A stretch of 64,000 bases of DNA from Lacrimispora saccharolytica (GCA_021531795.1 JADYUL010000008.1:1-64000), one strand, 5' to 3'; shown: positions 1 through 8,727, numbered from the stretch's first letter. The notes: a model not told the origin generated them from the letters alone. Numbers and translations: made by a program.

Positions 1-49
1 CAGAAAGGTTTATAATTTATGTAAACTAATCTTATTATTTGTCATATTA

Positions 50-250
50 TGTGAATAAGTTTATAAAAATGTGGATAACTTTTTATTACAAATATTACAA
101 AAAAAATCCACAAAATAAAGGGTTTTCAGTGATTTGTCGTAATAATTATATTTAGTAATCCACTTTTTTATCCACAGAATGTGCATAATATTATGTAAAT
201 CAAGAGTTATCCACATTTTTATGTGGAAATCAAGATTTTGTGGTGGATAA
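50..250. other. oriC: oriC-like DnaA-box cluster (dnaA-rpmH side)
   Basis: This is very A+T-rich DNA with clustered DnaA boxes. Perfect TTATCCACA boxes lie at 168-176 and 207-215 on + and at 70-78 on -. Matches of 8/9 on - lie at 50-58 (TGTGAATAA) and 242-250 (GGTGGATAA), with weaker ones near 105-113 and 222-230. The cluster lies directly upstream of rpmH, where many Firmicutes carry the divergent dnaA/rpmH pair, so dnaA is expected just left of the window. The origin function is inferred. Positions 1-336 hold no convincing gene. Confidence 0.82.
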
Positions 251-336
251 CTCAATTTTATAACTATATATAGTTTTGGTTAATTTTTATTATGTAAAAC
301 CGCGTAAACTCTGATGAAATTTAATATTTTATTTTC

Positions 337-365
337 TTGACGTATACCCTTTCTTCTTATATAAT
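337..365 (+). promoter_or_regulatory. sigma-A promoter of rpmH
   Basis: TTGACG (337-342) and a perfect TATAAT (360-365) are separated by 17 nt. The expected start of transcription is about 40 nt upstream of the rpmH start codon. Confidence 0.85.
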
Positions 366-411
366 GAGTTTCGATTGTTTCCCAGACAATTGTAAAGGAG
401 GTGTTAACAGT

Positions 412-546
412 ATGAAGATGACATTTCAGCCTAAGAAAAGACAGAGATCTAAGGTTCATGGCTTCCGTTCAAGAATGAGTACTCCGGGCGGACGTAAGGT
501 TTTAGCAGCCAGAAGAGCAAAGGGAAGAAAGAAATTATCTGCATAG
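412..546 (+). CDS. rpmH: 50S ribosomal protein L34
   Basis: A 44-residue, strongly basic protein of the normal L34 length. It carries the family pattern [10 protein letters not shown]...HGFRSRM...[20 protein letters not shown]34 sits in the 50S subunit near the exit-tunnel rRNA. The start is the ATG at 412, because AAGGAGG (about 394-400) precedes it at normal distance; an in-frame upstream ATG at 337 overlaps the promoter and is not used. It is the first gene of the rpmH-rnpA-yidD-yidC-jag cluster, with a hairpin at its stop codon that may lower read-through into rnpA. Confidence 0.98.
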   Translation: MKMTFQPKKRQRSKVHGFRSRMSTPGGRKVLAARRAKGRKKLSA

Positions 547-569
547 GCCGCAAGTTTGTGGCCTTTTTT
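546..569 (+). terminator. hairpin after rpmH, partial terminator or attenuator
   Basis: A 7-bp stem (GGCCGCA with TGTGGCC, one G-U pair) and AGTT loop begin on the last base of the rpmH stop codon and are followed by T6 at 564-569. It probably sets the L34:RnpA ratio, since rnpA has no obvious promoter of its own. Confidence 0.7.
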
Positions 570-595
570 CACTTTAATGAGAAATATGGTTTCTA

Positions 596-934
596 ATGAA
601 AAACATTAATTCATTAAAAAATTCAAGAGAATTCGGTAGAGTATACAGCAATGGTAAATCCTACGCCAATAAGTATTTGGTGATGATAGTTCTGGGCAAC
701 GATCTTGACTGTAACCGTATTGGATTTTCTATTAGTAAGAAGGTTGGTAACAGTGTTGTAAGACATTATTTTGCCAGAATTCTTAGAGAGATTTACAGAT
801 TACATAAAGAGGTGTTCAGTAGTGGTCTGGACATTGTAATCATTGTTAAACCGAGCGCTTCTGAATGTAAATTCAGAGAAATAGAAAGCGCATTTTTACA
901 TCTTGCGAAGCTGCATAACAAAAATATGCAGTAG
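596..934 (+). CDS. rnpA: ribonuclease P protein component
   Basis: A 112-residue basic protein, the usual RnpA size, which binds the RNase P RNA and helps 5' maturation of tRNA precursors. The central block [14 protein letters not shown] is typical. The following signature, canonically RNRxKRxxRE, reads [10 protein letters not shown] here, so N, the second R and K are replaced by H, Y and A. Position between rpmH and yidD supports the call. The start at 596 has no good Shine-Dalgarno sequence. The gene overlaps the open frame leading into yidD but not the proper yidD start. Confidence 0.93.
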   Translation: MKNINSLKNSREFGRVYSNGKSYANKYLVMIVLGNDLDCNRIGFSISKKVGNSVVRHYFARILREIYRLHKEVFSSGLDIVIIVKPSASECKFREIESAFLHLAKLHNKNMQ

Positions 935-944
935 TTTGTACAAT

Positions 945-1154
945 ATGAAGAATATTATTATTTGTTTAATAAAGTTCTATCAGAAGTATTTATCTCCCCT
1001 TAAATCTACAAAGTGTCCGTATATTCCAAGTTGTTCACAATATGGACTTGAAGCAGTAGAGAAATACGGAGCGATTAAGGGAAGTGCACTTGCACTATGG
1101 AGAATACTCAGATGTAATCCATTTTCTAAGGGTGGATATGACCCGGTTCCTTAA
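945..1154 (+). CDS. yidD: membrane protein insertion efficiency factor YidD
   Basis: A 69-residue protein with the YidD pattern [12 protein letters not shown], the cysteines in [21 protein letters not shown] and the end [17 protein letters not shown]. YidD is a small amphipathic inner-membrane protein that assists YidC-dependent insertion. The ATG at 945 matches the family N-terminus ([11 protein letters not shown]). The frame stays open upstream to 903, but that extension overlaps the end of rnpA and is not conserved. yidC follows after 23 nt. Confidence 0.95.
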   Translation: MKNIIICLIKFYQKYLSPLKSTKCPYIPSCSQYGLEAVEKYGAIKGSALALWRILRCNPFSKGGYDPVP

Positions 1155-1177
1155 AATGGAATTAAGGAGGATACAAA

Positions 1178-2479
1178 TTGGAATTTACAGGAATTTATTT
1201 AACACAGTATGAAGGAGCAATCCTTGGACCTGTAGCTAAATTACTTGGATATCTTATGGATTGGATATTCAACGGATTATATGCTATTGGTATTCCAAAT
1301 ATCGGAATTGCTATTATTCTTTTTACTATTGTTATTTATATGCTTATGCTTCCGCTTACCATTAAGCAACAGAAGTTCTCTAAACTTTCTGCAAAGATGA
1401 ATCCTGAGATTCAGGCAATTCAGAAGAAGTATAACGGCAAAAAGGATAATGATTCCGTTATGGCTATGAACCAGGAGACCCAGGCTGTATATGCCAAGTA
1501 CGGTGTTTCTCCTACAGGCAGCTGTGTACAGTTACTTATTCAGATGCCTATTCTTATGGCACTCTATCGAGTTATCTATGCAATACCTGCTTATGTTGGT
1601 AAAGTTAAGGAAATCTTCATTCCCATGTCAGAGGCTCTATATTCACAGAGTGGAATAAAGAACTTCATTGAGGGACTTAGCAATGCCAATTATTTTTCTT
1701 CACAGTTTAAAAACGCTCTTTATATTGATAATGATCCTACATATGTAAAGAATGTAATTATCGACAGTTTTAACAGAGCGTCAACAGCTGAGTGGCACTC
1801 AGCCATGGATTTATTCACAGGTCAGAGTGATCTTATAGGTAAGGCCATGGTTGATTTCGAGAATTTCAACAATTTCCTTGGTCTCAATATTGCCAACTCA
1901 CCTTCATTCACAATTAAGACTGCACTTGCCGACAAGCACTTCCTATTAATAATAGGAGCTCTTATGGTGCCTGTGCTTGCTGCACTTACACAGTGGATTA
2001 ATACAAAGCTTATGCCTCAGCCGGAGAATGGTAATACCCAGACAGATCAGATGGCTGCAACCATGAAGAGCATGAATGTAATGATGCCTCTCATGTCAGC
2101 TTTCTTCTGTTATACAATGCCTATAGGTATGGGTATTTACTGGATTGCCGGTGCAGTTGTTCGTTGTATTCAGCAGATAGTAATCAATAAGCATATCGAC
2201 AAGATGGATATAGATGAGATTATTGAGAAAAATTCAGCTAAGGCAGAGAAGAAGATTAAGAAGCAGCAGGAGAACATTCAGAGAATGAATGAATATGCCA
2301 CCATGAACACCCGTAATATGGGAATAGGTGATAAGGCAAGGCTTGCCAATAATGCTTCTGATAATGGCAAAAATGCGAACAACTCAGTTGCGGGCGATTT
2401 TACCAAAACTGTAAATGCAAAGCCCGGAAGTCTTGCTTCAAAAGCAAATATGGTAACAGATTACAATAACAGGAAATAA
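1178..2479 (+). CDS. yidC: membrane protein insertase YidC/OxaA
   Basis: A 433-residue polytopic protein. YidC inserts membrane proteins alone or with SecYEG. The N-terminal part carries GIAIILFTIVIYMLMLPLT followed by the cytoplasmic KxQQKF...KMNPEIQAIQKKY segment and GCVQLLIQMPI-type helices, all typical of the 60KD_IMP core. A family-typical loop separates the core helices, and there is a long Lys/Asn-rich cytoplasmic tail from about residue 345. Translation starts at TTG (1178) seven nt after AAGGAGG (1164-1170). Followed by jag, as in most Firmicutes. Confidence 0.95.
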   Translation: MEFTGIYLTQYEGAILGPVAKLLGYLMDWIFNGLYAIGIPNIGIAIILFTIVIYMLMLPLTIKQQKFSKLSAKMNPEIQAIQKKYNGKKDNDSVMAMNQETQAVYAKYGVSPTGSCVQLLIQMPILMALYRVIYAIPAYVGKVKEIFIPMSEALYSQSGIKNFIEGLSNANYFSSQFKNALYIDNDPTYVKNVIIDSFNRASTAEWHSAMDLFTGQSDLIGKAMVDFENFNNFLGLNIANSPSFTIKTALADKHFLLIIGALMVPVLAALTQWINTKLMPQPENGNTQTDQMAATMKSMNVMMPLMSAFFCYTMPIGMGIYWIAGAVVRCIQQIVINKHIDKMDIDEIIEKNSAKAEKKIKKQQENIQRMNEYATMNTRNMGIGDKARLANNASDNGKNANNSVAGDFTKTVNAKPGSLASKANMVTDYNNRK

Positions 2480-2495
2480 TAATGGAGAGTATAAG

Positions 2496-3116
2496 ATGGA
2501 ATATACTAAGTTTAGTGCCAAGACTGTAAATGATGCCATAACAGAGGCATGTAAGGCTCTTGGTGTTACGAGTGATAAGCTCGATTACAAAGTAGTTGAA
2601 GAGGGAAGTAACGGTTTCCTCGGAATCGGAGCAAAGGATGCAGTTATCGAAGCTGCAGTTAAGAATTCGGTTTCTGATGTTGCTTCTGAATTCCTTAAGG
2701 ATGTGTTCGCGGCCATGAATATAATAGTGGTTGTGGATGTTAAGTACAACGCTGAGAATAATGAGATGAATATTGATCTGTCCGGTGATGATATGGGAGT
2801 TCTCATCGGTAAGAGAGGACAGACACTCGATTCACTTCAGTATCTGGTATCACTTGTTGTTAATAAGGGCAATGAGGATTATATCAGAGTTAAGGTTGAT
2901 ACAGAGAATTACCGTGAGAGACGTAAGAGTACTCTGGAGAACCTTGCTAAGAATATGGCATACAAGGTTAAGAGAACAAGACGTCCGCTTCATTTAGAGC
3001 CAATGAACCCATATGAGAGAAGAATTATTCATTCAGCACTTCAGAATGATAAGTTTGTTACTACTCACAGTGAAGGTGAAGAGCCATACAGACATGTTGT
3101 TATTACATTAAAGTAG
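2496..3116 (+). CDS. jag: RNA-binding protein Jag/KhpB (Jag_N-KH-R3H)
   Basis: A 206-residue protein with three parts. The Jag N-terminal domain has EGSNGFLGIGAKDAVI at about residues 36-51. The KH domain has GVLIGKRGQTLDSLQYL at about 101-117. The C-terminal R3H-like segment has MNPYERRIIHSAL near 170. KhpB proteins bind RNA and in several Firmicutes affect cell elongation and sRNA-mRNA contacts. It follows yidC by 16 nt, and a strong terminator comes right after its stop. Confidence 0.95.
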   Translation: MEYTKFSAKTVNDAITEACKALGVTSDKLDYKVVEEGSNGFLGIGAKDAVIEAAVKNSVSDVASEFLKDVFAAMNIIVVVDVKYNAENNEMNIDLSGDDMGVLIGKRGQTLDSLQYLVSLVVNKGNEDYIRVKVDTENYRERRKSTLENLAKNMAYKVKRTRRPLHLEPMNPYERRIIHSALQNDKFVTTHSEGEEPYRHVVITLK

Positions 3117-3125
3117 ACTTTTAAT

Positions 3126-3150
3126 GAGGGGGATCAATCCCCCTCTTTTT
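3126..3150 (+). terminator. terminator between jag and mnmE
   Basis: GAGGGGGAT pairs with ATCCCCCTC (3126-3145), followed by T5. It closes the rpmH-jag operon. It lies only 7 nt before the mnmE start, inside the upstream part of the open mnmE frame, which rules out the longer mnmE start. Confidence 0.85.
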
Positions 3151-3156
3151 GTATAT

Positions 3157-4554
3157 ATGAAGAATCCTACCATTGCTGCAATTGCAACCGCACTTGATAA
3201 TTCCGGAATTGCGATAATCAGAGTTTCGGGTGATGAAGCAATTGATATTGTAAGTAAATTATTTATTACTCCGTCAGGTAAACTTTTATCTGACTGTAAG
3301 TCAGGCACAATTAATTACGGTCATATTATATTTAACAGTGATGTGATCGATGAGGTATATGTGTCGCTATTTCGTTCGCCTAACAGCTACACCAGAGAGG
3401 ATGTTGTTGAAATCAATACTCATGGTGGAATATATGTAACAAAGAAAGTTCTTGCGGTTTTGCTTAAAAATGGATGCAGACTTGCCATGCCGGGTGAATT
3501 CAGCAAGAGAGCCTTTCTAAACGGAAGGATTGATTTAAGTCAGGCTGAAGCAGTCATGGAATTGATCAATTCAGAAAATGATCTGTCGCTTAAGTCGGGA
3601 ATCAGTAAGCTAAGTGGCAGTGTATATAAGAAGATTAAGGAAATCAGGGATGAGATAATATATGAGATTGCTCATATTGAGTCAGCCCTTGATGATCCGG
3701 AACACATAAGTCTTGATAATTACTCTGAGGAAATCAGGAATAAAATAGATAAAATATTAAAAGAGCTTACAAAACTTTCTGATTCAACAGAAACCGGCAG
3801 AATAATTCGAAACGGAATTAAAACAGTAATTGTCGGTAAACCTAATGTCGGAAAGTCTTCTGTTATGAATGTACTTTTGGGTGAGGACAGAGCAATTGTA
3901 ACAGACATTGAAGGAACTACAAGGGATTCAATAGAAGAGGGACTTAAGCTTGGTAATATAAATTTGAGGCTCATTGATACTGCCGGTATCAGGAATTCCG
4001 AGGATATAATTGAGAATATCGGAATTGAGAAATCGATAACTCTCTGTAATGATGCTGATTTAATATTATTTGTTATTGATTCCTCAAGAGAACTTGATGA
4101 TAATGATATCAAGATAATTAAGATGACTGAGAATAAGAAGATGATAATTCTTCTTAACAAAACCGATAAGGATATGGTTGTAAGTGAAGAGGATATCGAT
4201 AAGCTTATGTCAGAGAGAGGAAATGCATCATCAACTTATCATATTATCCCGGTATCGGCTAAGGAAAATATTGGTTTTGATGAATTGTCTAATGTAGCTG
4301 AGAGCTTATTTATTGACACTAATGTCATTAATTCAAATGAAGTCATAATTACCAATCTAAGACATAAGGCAAATATTGATGATGCAATTCTGAGTCTTAA
4401 TTCTGTTATTAATAGTATTGAGCTTGGAATGCCTGAGGATTTCTATACCATTGACATGATGGGTGCATATACATCTCTTGGATATATTATTGGTGAAGAG
4501 GTGGATGATGACCTGGTTAATGAGATTTTCTCAAAATTCTGTATGGGTAAATAA
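3157..4554 (+). CDS. mnmE: tRNA modification GTPase MnmE
   Basis: A 465-residue protein. With MnmG it forms the carboxymethylaminomethyl group on U34 of certain tRNAs. N-terminal formyl-THF-binding domain (TIAAIATALDNSGIAIIRVSG), then a helical region, then the G domain with P-loop GKPNVGKSS near residue 225, DTAG and NKTD. The C-terminus is FCMGK, the family's catalytic cysteine motif. The ATG at 3157 fits the family N-terminus, but there is no Shine-Dalgarno sequence and a terminator ends just upstream. How the gene is transcribed and translated is therefore unclear. Confidence 0.96.
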   Translation: MKNPTIAAIATALDNSGIAIIRVSGDEAIDIVSKLFITPSGKLLSDCKSGTINYGHIIFNSDVIDEVYVSLFRSPNSYTREDVVEINTHGGIYVTKKVLAVLLKNGCRLAMPGEFSKRAFLNGRIDLSQAEAVMELINSENDLSLKSGISKLSGSVYKKIKEIRDEIIYEIAHIESALDDPEHISLDNYSEEIRNKIDKILKELTKLSDSTETGRIIRNGIKTVIVGKPNVGKSSVMNVLLGEDRAIVTDIEGTTRDSIEEGLKLGNINLRLIDTAGIRNSEDIIENIGIEKSITLCNDADLILFVIDSSRELDDNDIKIIKMTENKKMIILLNKTDKDMVVSEEDIDKLMSERGNASSTYHIIPVSAKENIGFDELSNVAESLFIDTNVINSNEVIITNLRHKANIDDAILSLNSVINSIELGMPEDFYTIDMMGAYTSLGYIIGEEVDDDLVNEIFSKFCMGK

Positions 4555-4557
4555 ATA

Positions 4558-6507
4558 ATGAGTAGTACTATTAGGGAAAAAGTTGATATTTGTGTTGTCG
4601 GTGCCGGCCATGCAGGTTGTGAGGCAGCACTTGCCTGTGCCCGTCTTGGGTTTAATACCGTGATATTTACAATTAGTGTTGACAGTATTGCTCTCATGCC
4701 ATGTAATCCTAATATCGGAGGAAGCTCTAAGGGACATTTGGTTCGTGAAATAGATGCTCTCGGCGGTGAGATGGGCAAGAATATAGATAAGACCTTCATT
4801 CAATCCAAGATGCTTAATGTATCCAAGGGTCCGGCAGTTCACAGTCTTAGGGCTCAGGCGGATAAACAGATGTATAGCCTTGAGATGAGAAAAGTACTCG
4901 AATCCACTAATAATCTCACTATTAAGCAGGCTGAGGTAACTGACATTCTGACTGTGGAAGACATGAAGCATATAGATGACATGAATGAGATCATCCCTTA
5001 TGAAAGAGATATGTCTAATCAGGAGATTGCGGGAGTCAGGATCAATACCGGAGCAATATATGAATGCAGGGCAGTAATACTGTGTACCGGAACTTATCTT
5101 AATGCCAGATGTCTATGTGGTGAGTCAATAACTTATACAGGTCCTAATGGACTTATGGCTGCAACCTCACTTACCTCTTCTTTACTTAATCACGGTATTA
5201 AGACAAGAAGATTCAAGACAGGAACTCCTGCCAGAATGGATGGAAGGAGTTTAGATTATTCTAAGATGGAGGAACAGTTCGGTGATGAGAAGATAGTACC
5301 CTTCTCATTTTCAACCAATCCTGACGATATTCAGAAGGATCAGGTATCCTGTTTCTTAACTTATACCAATGAGGAGACTCATAAAATAATAAGAGAGAAT
5401 CTTGACAGAAGTCCGATTTATGCCGGAATAATAGAAGGTACCGGTCCGAGATACTGTCCCAGTATCGAGGATAAGGTTGTCAAGTTTGCTGATAAAGAGA
5501 GACATCAGGTATTTTTAGAGCCGGAAGGATTATTTACCAATGAGATGTATGTTGGTGGAATGAGTTCATCTCTTCCCGAAGATGTTCAGCTTAAGATGTA
5601 TCGTACAGTTCCCGGAATGGAGAATTGTAAGATAGTAAAGCATGCTTATGCAATTGAGTATGATTGTATTGATGCTAATATTCTTAATCTTTCTTTGATG
5701 TTTAAGAATATTAAGGGACTGTTCGCCGGTGGCCAGTTCAACGGGAGCAGCGGATATGAAGAAGCTGCAGCTCAAGGTCTGATGGCCGGAATCAATGCAT
5801 CGAGATTGCTTCAAGGCAAGGAGCCTGTAATAATTGACAGGTCCGAGGGTTATATCGGTGTACTCATTGATGACCTTGTAACCAAGGAATCAAGAGAGCC
5901 ATATCGAATGATGACCTCAAGGGCAGAGTACAGATTACTTCTCAGACAGGACAATGCCGACCTGAGGCTTCGTGACATAGGATTTGAAATAGGCCTAATT
6001 ACTGAGGTTCAGAGGGATGAACTTGAGAAGAAGCGCTGTATGATAAAATCAGAGATCCAAAGGTATAAAAATACGTCTGTGGGTGCTAATAATCGAATAC
6101 AGAGCTTCCTTTTGGAGCATAATTCTACCCCTCTTAAGTCTGGTTCAACACTTGCAGAACTACTGGCACGTCCCGAACTAAATATTGTTATGTTAACCGA
6201 GATAGATGATGACAGACCTTCTTTACCTGATGATGTATTAAAGCAGGTCGAAATAGAGATAAAGTATGAGGGATATATCAAGAGACAGATATCTCAGGTT
6301 GAAGCGTTTAAGAAGATGGAAGGTAAGAAGCTGCCTGATGATATTGATTATGATGATGTAGGAAGTCTGAGACTTGAGGCCAGAGCTAAACTCAAGGCAC
6401 TCAGACCTTCAAGTGTCGGTCAGGCTTCAAGAATTTCAGGTGTTAGCCCTGCCGATATTTCTGTTTTGCTTGTATATCTTGAGCATATTAAGAATGGAAA
6501 CAAATAA
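4558..6507 (+). CDS. mnmG: tRNA uridine-5-carboxymethylaminomethyl modification enzyme MnmG (GidA)
   Basis: A 649-residue FAD enzyme, the partner of MnmE. The Rossmann motif [15 protein letters not shown] lies at residues 11-25, [23 protein letters not shown] follows, and TGTPAR comes later. The C-terminal helical region carries the SRLSPAD-like [12 protein letters not shown] element. Length is normal (about 620-650). It begins 3 nt after mnmE and rsmG overlaps its end, so the three genes are surely cotranscribed. Confidence 0.97.
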   Translation: MSSTIREKVDICVVGAGHAGCEAALACARLGFNTVIFTISVDSIALMPCNPNIGGSSKGHLVREIDALGGEMGKNIDKTFIQSKMLNVSKGPAVHSLRAQADKQMYSLEMRKVLESTNNLTIKQAEVTDILTVEDMKHIDDMNEIIPYERDMSNQEIAGVRINTGAIYECRAVILCTGTYLNARCLCGESITYTGPNGLMAATSLTSSLLNHGIKTRRFKTGTPARMDGRSLDYSKMEEQFGDEKIVPFSFSTNPDDIQKDQVSCFLTYTNEETHKIIRENLDRSPIYAGIIEGTGPRYCPSIEDKVVKFADKERHQVFLEPEGLFTNEMYVGGMSSSLPEDVQLKMYRTVPGMENCKIVKHAYAIEYDCIDANILNLSLMFKNIKGLFAGGQFNGSSGYEEAAAQGLMAGINASRLLQGKEPVIIDRSEGYIGVLIDDLVTKESREPYRMMTSRAEYRLLLRQDNADLRLRDIGFEIGLITEVQRDELEKKRCMIKSEIQRYKNTSVGANNRIQSFLLEHNSTPLKSGSTLAELLARPELNIVMLTEIDDDRPSLPDDVLKQVEIEIKYEGYIKRQISQVEAFKKMEGKKLPDDIDYDDVGSLRLEARAKLKALRPSSVGQASRISGVSPADISVLLVYLEHIKNGNK

Positions 6508-7198
6508 TATGAACCTCTTTGGAATAGAATTATCTGATGTTCAAAAGGATCAATTCAACAGATATTATTCTTTACTGATTGAATGGAATGATAAAATAAA
6601 CCTTACTGCAATTACTGATAAGCAGGAAGTTATTAAGAAGCATTTTGAGGACAGCTTAAGTATTTCTTCCGTTATAGATATGAATGCTGTTAATTCGGTA
6701 ATTGATGTCGGCACGGGAGCCGGTTTTCCCGGGATACCGCTTAAGATAGTATTTCCGGGTCTTAAGCTCACATTACTGGATTCCTTAAATAAGAGGATTA
6801 ACTTTTTAAATATTGTAGTTGATGAGCTTGGATTAGCAGATGTGTCTGCTATTCATGGCAGAGCAGAGGAGTACGGTAGAGATGTAGTATATAGAGAATC
6901 CTTTGATCTGTGTGTATCAAGGGCTGTAGCTAATCTTTCTACACTTTCTGAATTTTGTCTGCCGTTTGTGAAGGTAGGAGGATACTTTGTATCCTATAAA
7001 TCCGAAAAGGCTGATATTGAATATATTGAAGCAAAAAATGCAATTAATCTTCTATCCGGTGGTAATGTAAGGATTGAGGATGTTATAATAACTGATACTG
7101 ATTTAACCAGGAAGATGGTTCTTATTGAAAAGCTCTCTCCTATGGATGACAAATATCCAAGAAGAGCAGGTATTCCACTTAAGAAACCTTTGAGGTAA
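6494..7198 (+). CDS. rsmG: 16S rRNA (guanine527-N7)-methyltransferase RsmG (GidB)
   Basis: A SAM-dependent methyltransferase of about 234 residues modifying G527 of 16S rRNA. It shows the family start [28 protein letters not shown], read here as separate blocks LSDVQKDQF and [11 protein letters not shown], then SAM motif [15 protein letters not shown] and [15 protein letters not shown] 6494 gives [16 protein letters not shown] 6509 is an equally possible start. Neither has a strong ribosome site. The first overlaps mnmG by 14 nt, suggesting coupling. The stop TAA lies two bases before a parS-like site. Confidence 0.94.
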   Translation: METNNMNLFGIELSDVQKDQFNRYYSLLIEWNDKINLTAITDKQEVIKKHFEDSLSISSVIDMNAVNSVIDVGTGAGFPGIPLKIVFPGLKLTLLDSLNKRINFLNIVVDELGLADVSAIHGRAEEYGRDVVYRESFDLCVSRAVANLSTLSEFCLPFVKVGGYFVSYKSEKADIEYIEAKNAINLLSGGNVRIEDVIITDTDLTRKMVLIEKLSPMDDKYPRRAGIPLKKPLR

Positions 7199-7199
7199 A

Positions 7200-7215
7200 T
7201 ATTTCACGTGAAACA
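7200..7215. promoter_or_regulatory. parS: parS site 1, overlapping the start codon of the next gene
   Basis: TATTTCACGTGAAACA matches the Firmicute parS consensus TGTTTCACGTGAAACA at 15 of 16 positions. Its central CACGTG supplies the GTG start codon (7208-7210) of the histidine kinase gene. Function as a ParB nucleation site is inferred from the sequence and from the nearby parA/parB. Confidence 0.85.
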
Positions 7216-7882
7216 AATTACTATTACAAATGTTGATTCTGAGAGTGTAAAATATTTTGAACAGGTTGAATTCTATAACAAGGTGATTTCTTCTGAGCTT
7301 CATGATACTTCACTTCAGACATTGGCATATCTTGTCAATCAGATTGATATAGTAAAACTATATATTGATAAGGATACTACTGTTGCTAAGGAGTTGCTTG
7401 ATAAGAGTAGGGTTGAGTTAAAGAAGGTTATAGATGAACTTAGAGGAACTATTTCTATATTACGTCCTATGCAGTTAGACGATCTTACGTTTTCCGAAGC
7501 ACTGGAACATCTTATTTTAGAATATGATGTTAAGACCGATATAAAGTTTAATAGTAAGATAGAGGAAATAGATATTTCAAATAAGAGATTATCTTACAGT
7601 CTTTATAAGGTTGCTTCGGAATGTATTATTAATTCGATGAAGCATTCTGATGCGGAAAATATATATGTTAATATGATGTATAAAGACGGACATCTTATTC
7701 TGGAGTTTAAAGATGACGGAATTGGATTTAATTATAATAGTATTATGAAGGATAAACATTACGGTCTTCAAATCATGAAAGACAGAGTCATTTCTATGGG
7801 GGGAAATGTTGAATATGATTCGTTTGATGATTCAGGCAGAGGACTAAGTATTACTATAAAAATTCCGGCAACATTTAAATAA
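7208..7882 (+). CDS. soluble DegS/NarX-like sensor histidine kinase
   Basis: A 224-residue protein with no membrane helix, hence a cytosolic kinase. The HisKA_3-type phosphoacceptor is ISSELHDTSLQTLAYL, with His about residue 32. The HATPase part has ECIINSMKHSDAE (N box), DDGIGFN (G1) and YGLQIMKDRVISMGG (G2). It lacks any recognizable sensor domain: the N-terminal 25 residues are all that precede the dimerization helix. It starts with GTG inside a parS palindrome, 12 nt after GAGG, and is followed after 14 nt by its NarL-type partner. The signal sensed is unknown. Confidence 0.85.
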   Translation: MKQITITNVDSESVKYFEQVEFYNKVISSELHDTSLQTLAYLVNQIDIVKLYIDKDTTVAKELLDKSRVELKKVIDELRGTISILRPMQLDDLTFSEALEHLILEYDVKTDIKFNSKIEEIDISNKRLSYSLYKVASECIINSMKHSDAENIYVNMMYKDGHLILEFKDDGIGFNYNSIMKDKHYGLQIMKDRVISMGGNVEYDSFDDSGRGLSITIKIPATFK

Positions 7883-7896
7883 AAGGGGTATTATAT

Positions 7897-8538
7897 ATGA
7901 TAAGTATTATTATTGTTGATGATCACAAATTAATTAGAGAAGGACTTAAGCAGTTAATCGAGTTCAATGAAGATATGACTGTTATTGCTGAATATTCAAA
8001 CGGTATTGATTACTTGAAAGAAATAGATAATAATATTGCAGATATAATTCTTTTGGATATCAATATGCCTGATATGAATGGTCTTGAGGTTCTGGACAAG
8101 ATTAAGCAGCATAATAAGGATCAGAAGGTTATTATTCTTACTGTCCATAATGAGGTCGAATATCTTGTTAAGGCAAGAAAGTACAAAGCAGAGGGATATA
8201 TTCTTAAGGATGCAGGCTTTGAAGAGTTAAGAAATGCCATTATCAGAGTCAATGAAGGAGAAATATATATTCATCCGTCATTAATACCAGCATTTAATAA
8301 CTTTATGATAAAGAAGGATAAGGATGAAAATCTTATCGATACACTTACTACCAGAGAAATAGAAGTATTAAAGCTTGTAGTTGTAGGAGGCTCTAATAAA
8401 GATATTGCTGATAAACTTGGTATATCTGAGAGAACCATTAAGAATCATATATCAAATATCTTTAAGAAGATAAATGTTTCTGACAGAACACAGGCGGCTG
8501 TATTTGCTATCAAGAATGATCTTATATCCGTAAAGTAA
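7897..8538 (+). CDS. NarL/FixJ-family response regulator
   Basis: A 213-residue protein. The receiver domain (about 1-120) has IVDDHKLIREGL, phosphoacceptor Asp in ILLDINMPDMNG and conserved Lys in GYILKDAG. The C-terminal LuxR-type HTH (about 145-205) has LTTREIEVLKLV and KDIADKLGISERTIKNHISNIFKKINVSDRTQAAVFA. It pairs with the kinase directly upstream. Its stop codon is 4 nt before a 32-bp palindrome that contains a perfect parS, and no other terminator is seen. Confidence 0.9.
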   Translation: MISIIIVDDHKLIREGLKQLIEFNEDMTVIAEYSNGIDYLKEIDNNIADIILLDINMPDMNGLEVLDKIKQHNKDQKVIILTVHNEVEYLVKARKYKAEGYILKDAGFEELRNAIIRVNEGEIYIHPSLIPAFNNFMIKKDKDENLIDTLTTREIEVLKLVVVGGSNKDIADKLGISERTIKNHISNIFKKINVSDRTQAAVFAIKNDLISVK

Positions 8539-8542
8539 AATT

Positions 8543-8574
8543 TATTGGGATGTTTCACGTGAAACATCCCAATA
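8543..8574. promoter_or_regulatory. parS: parS site 2 inside a 32-bp perfect palindrome
   Basis: A perfect 16-bp parS (TGTTTCACGTGAAACA, 8551-8566) is flanked on both sides by 8 more complementary bases (TATTGGGA and TCCCAATA). This gives an uninterrupted 32-bp palindrome. No T-run follows, so it is not a normal rho-independent terminator. Confidence 0.95.
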
Positions 8575-8609
8575 TCTATGATTTACATAATTTTGTAAAC
8601 CCAAGATAA

Positions 8610-8625
8610 TGTTTCACGTGAAACA
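8610..8625. promoter_or_regulatory. parS: parS site 3
   Basis: A perfect copy of TGTTTCACGTGAAACA lies 59 nt downstream of site 2 and upstream of parA. Together with sites 1 and 2 it makes an origin-proximal ParB loading zone. Confidence 0.95.
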
Positions 8626-8653
8626 ATTAGACCCAAAATATAGTCAAGTTAGT

Positions 8654-8686
8654 GTGAAACATTGCAAAATCAGGACATGTGAAACA
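8654..8686 (+). promoter_or_regulatory. two parS half-sites
   Basis: GTGAAACA, the right half of parS, occurs at 8654-8661 and again at 8679-8686, 25 nt apart and in the same orientation, with no matching left halves. They may be decayed parS sites or weak accessory sites; function is not known. Confidence 0.5.
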
Positions 8687-8727
8687 ATTTACAATCCAAA
8701 TTTATCATAGAAGAAGCAATAGAATAG

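Noticed and set aside
61-255. 64-codon frame on the minus strand in the origin region
   Set aside because: It runs through the DnaA boxes, has no ribosome site and looks like chance in A+T-rich DNA.
3124-3156. Longer mnmE start at 3124
   Set aside because: The extension is encoded by the terminator hairpin and is absent from MnmE proteins.
4443-4971. Minus-strand frames opposite mnmE/mnmG
   Set aside because: They mirror conserved coding sequence and show no family features or ribosome sites.
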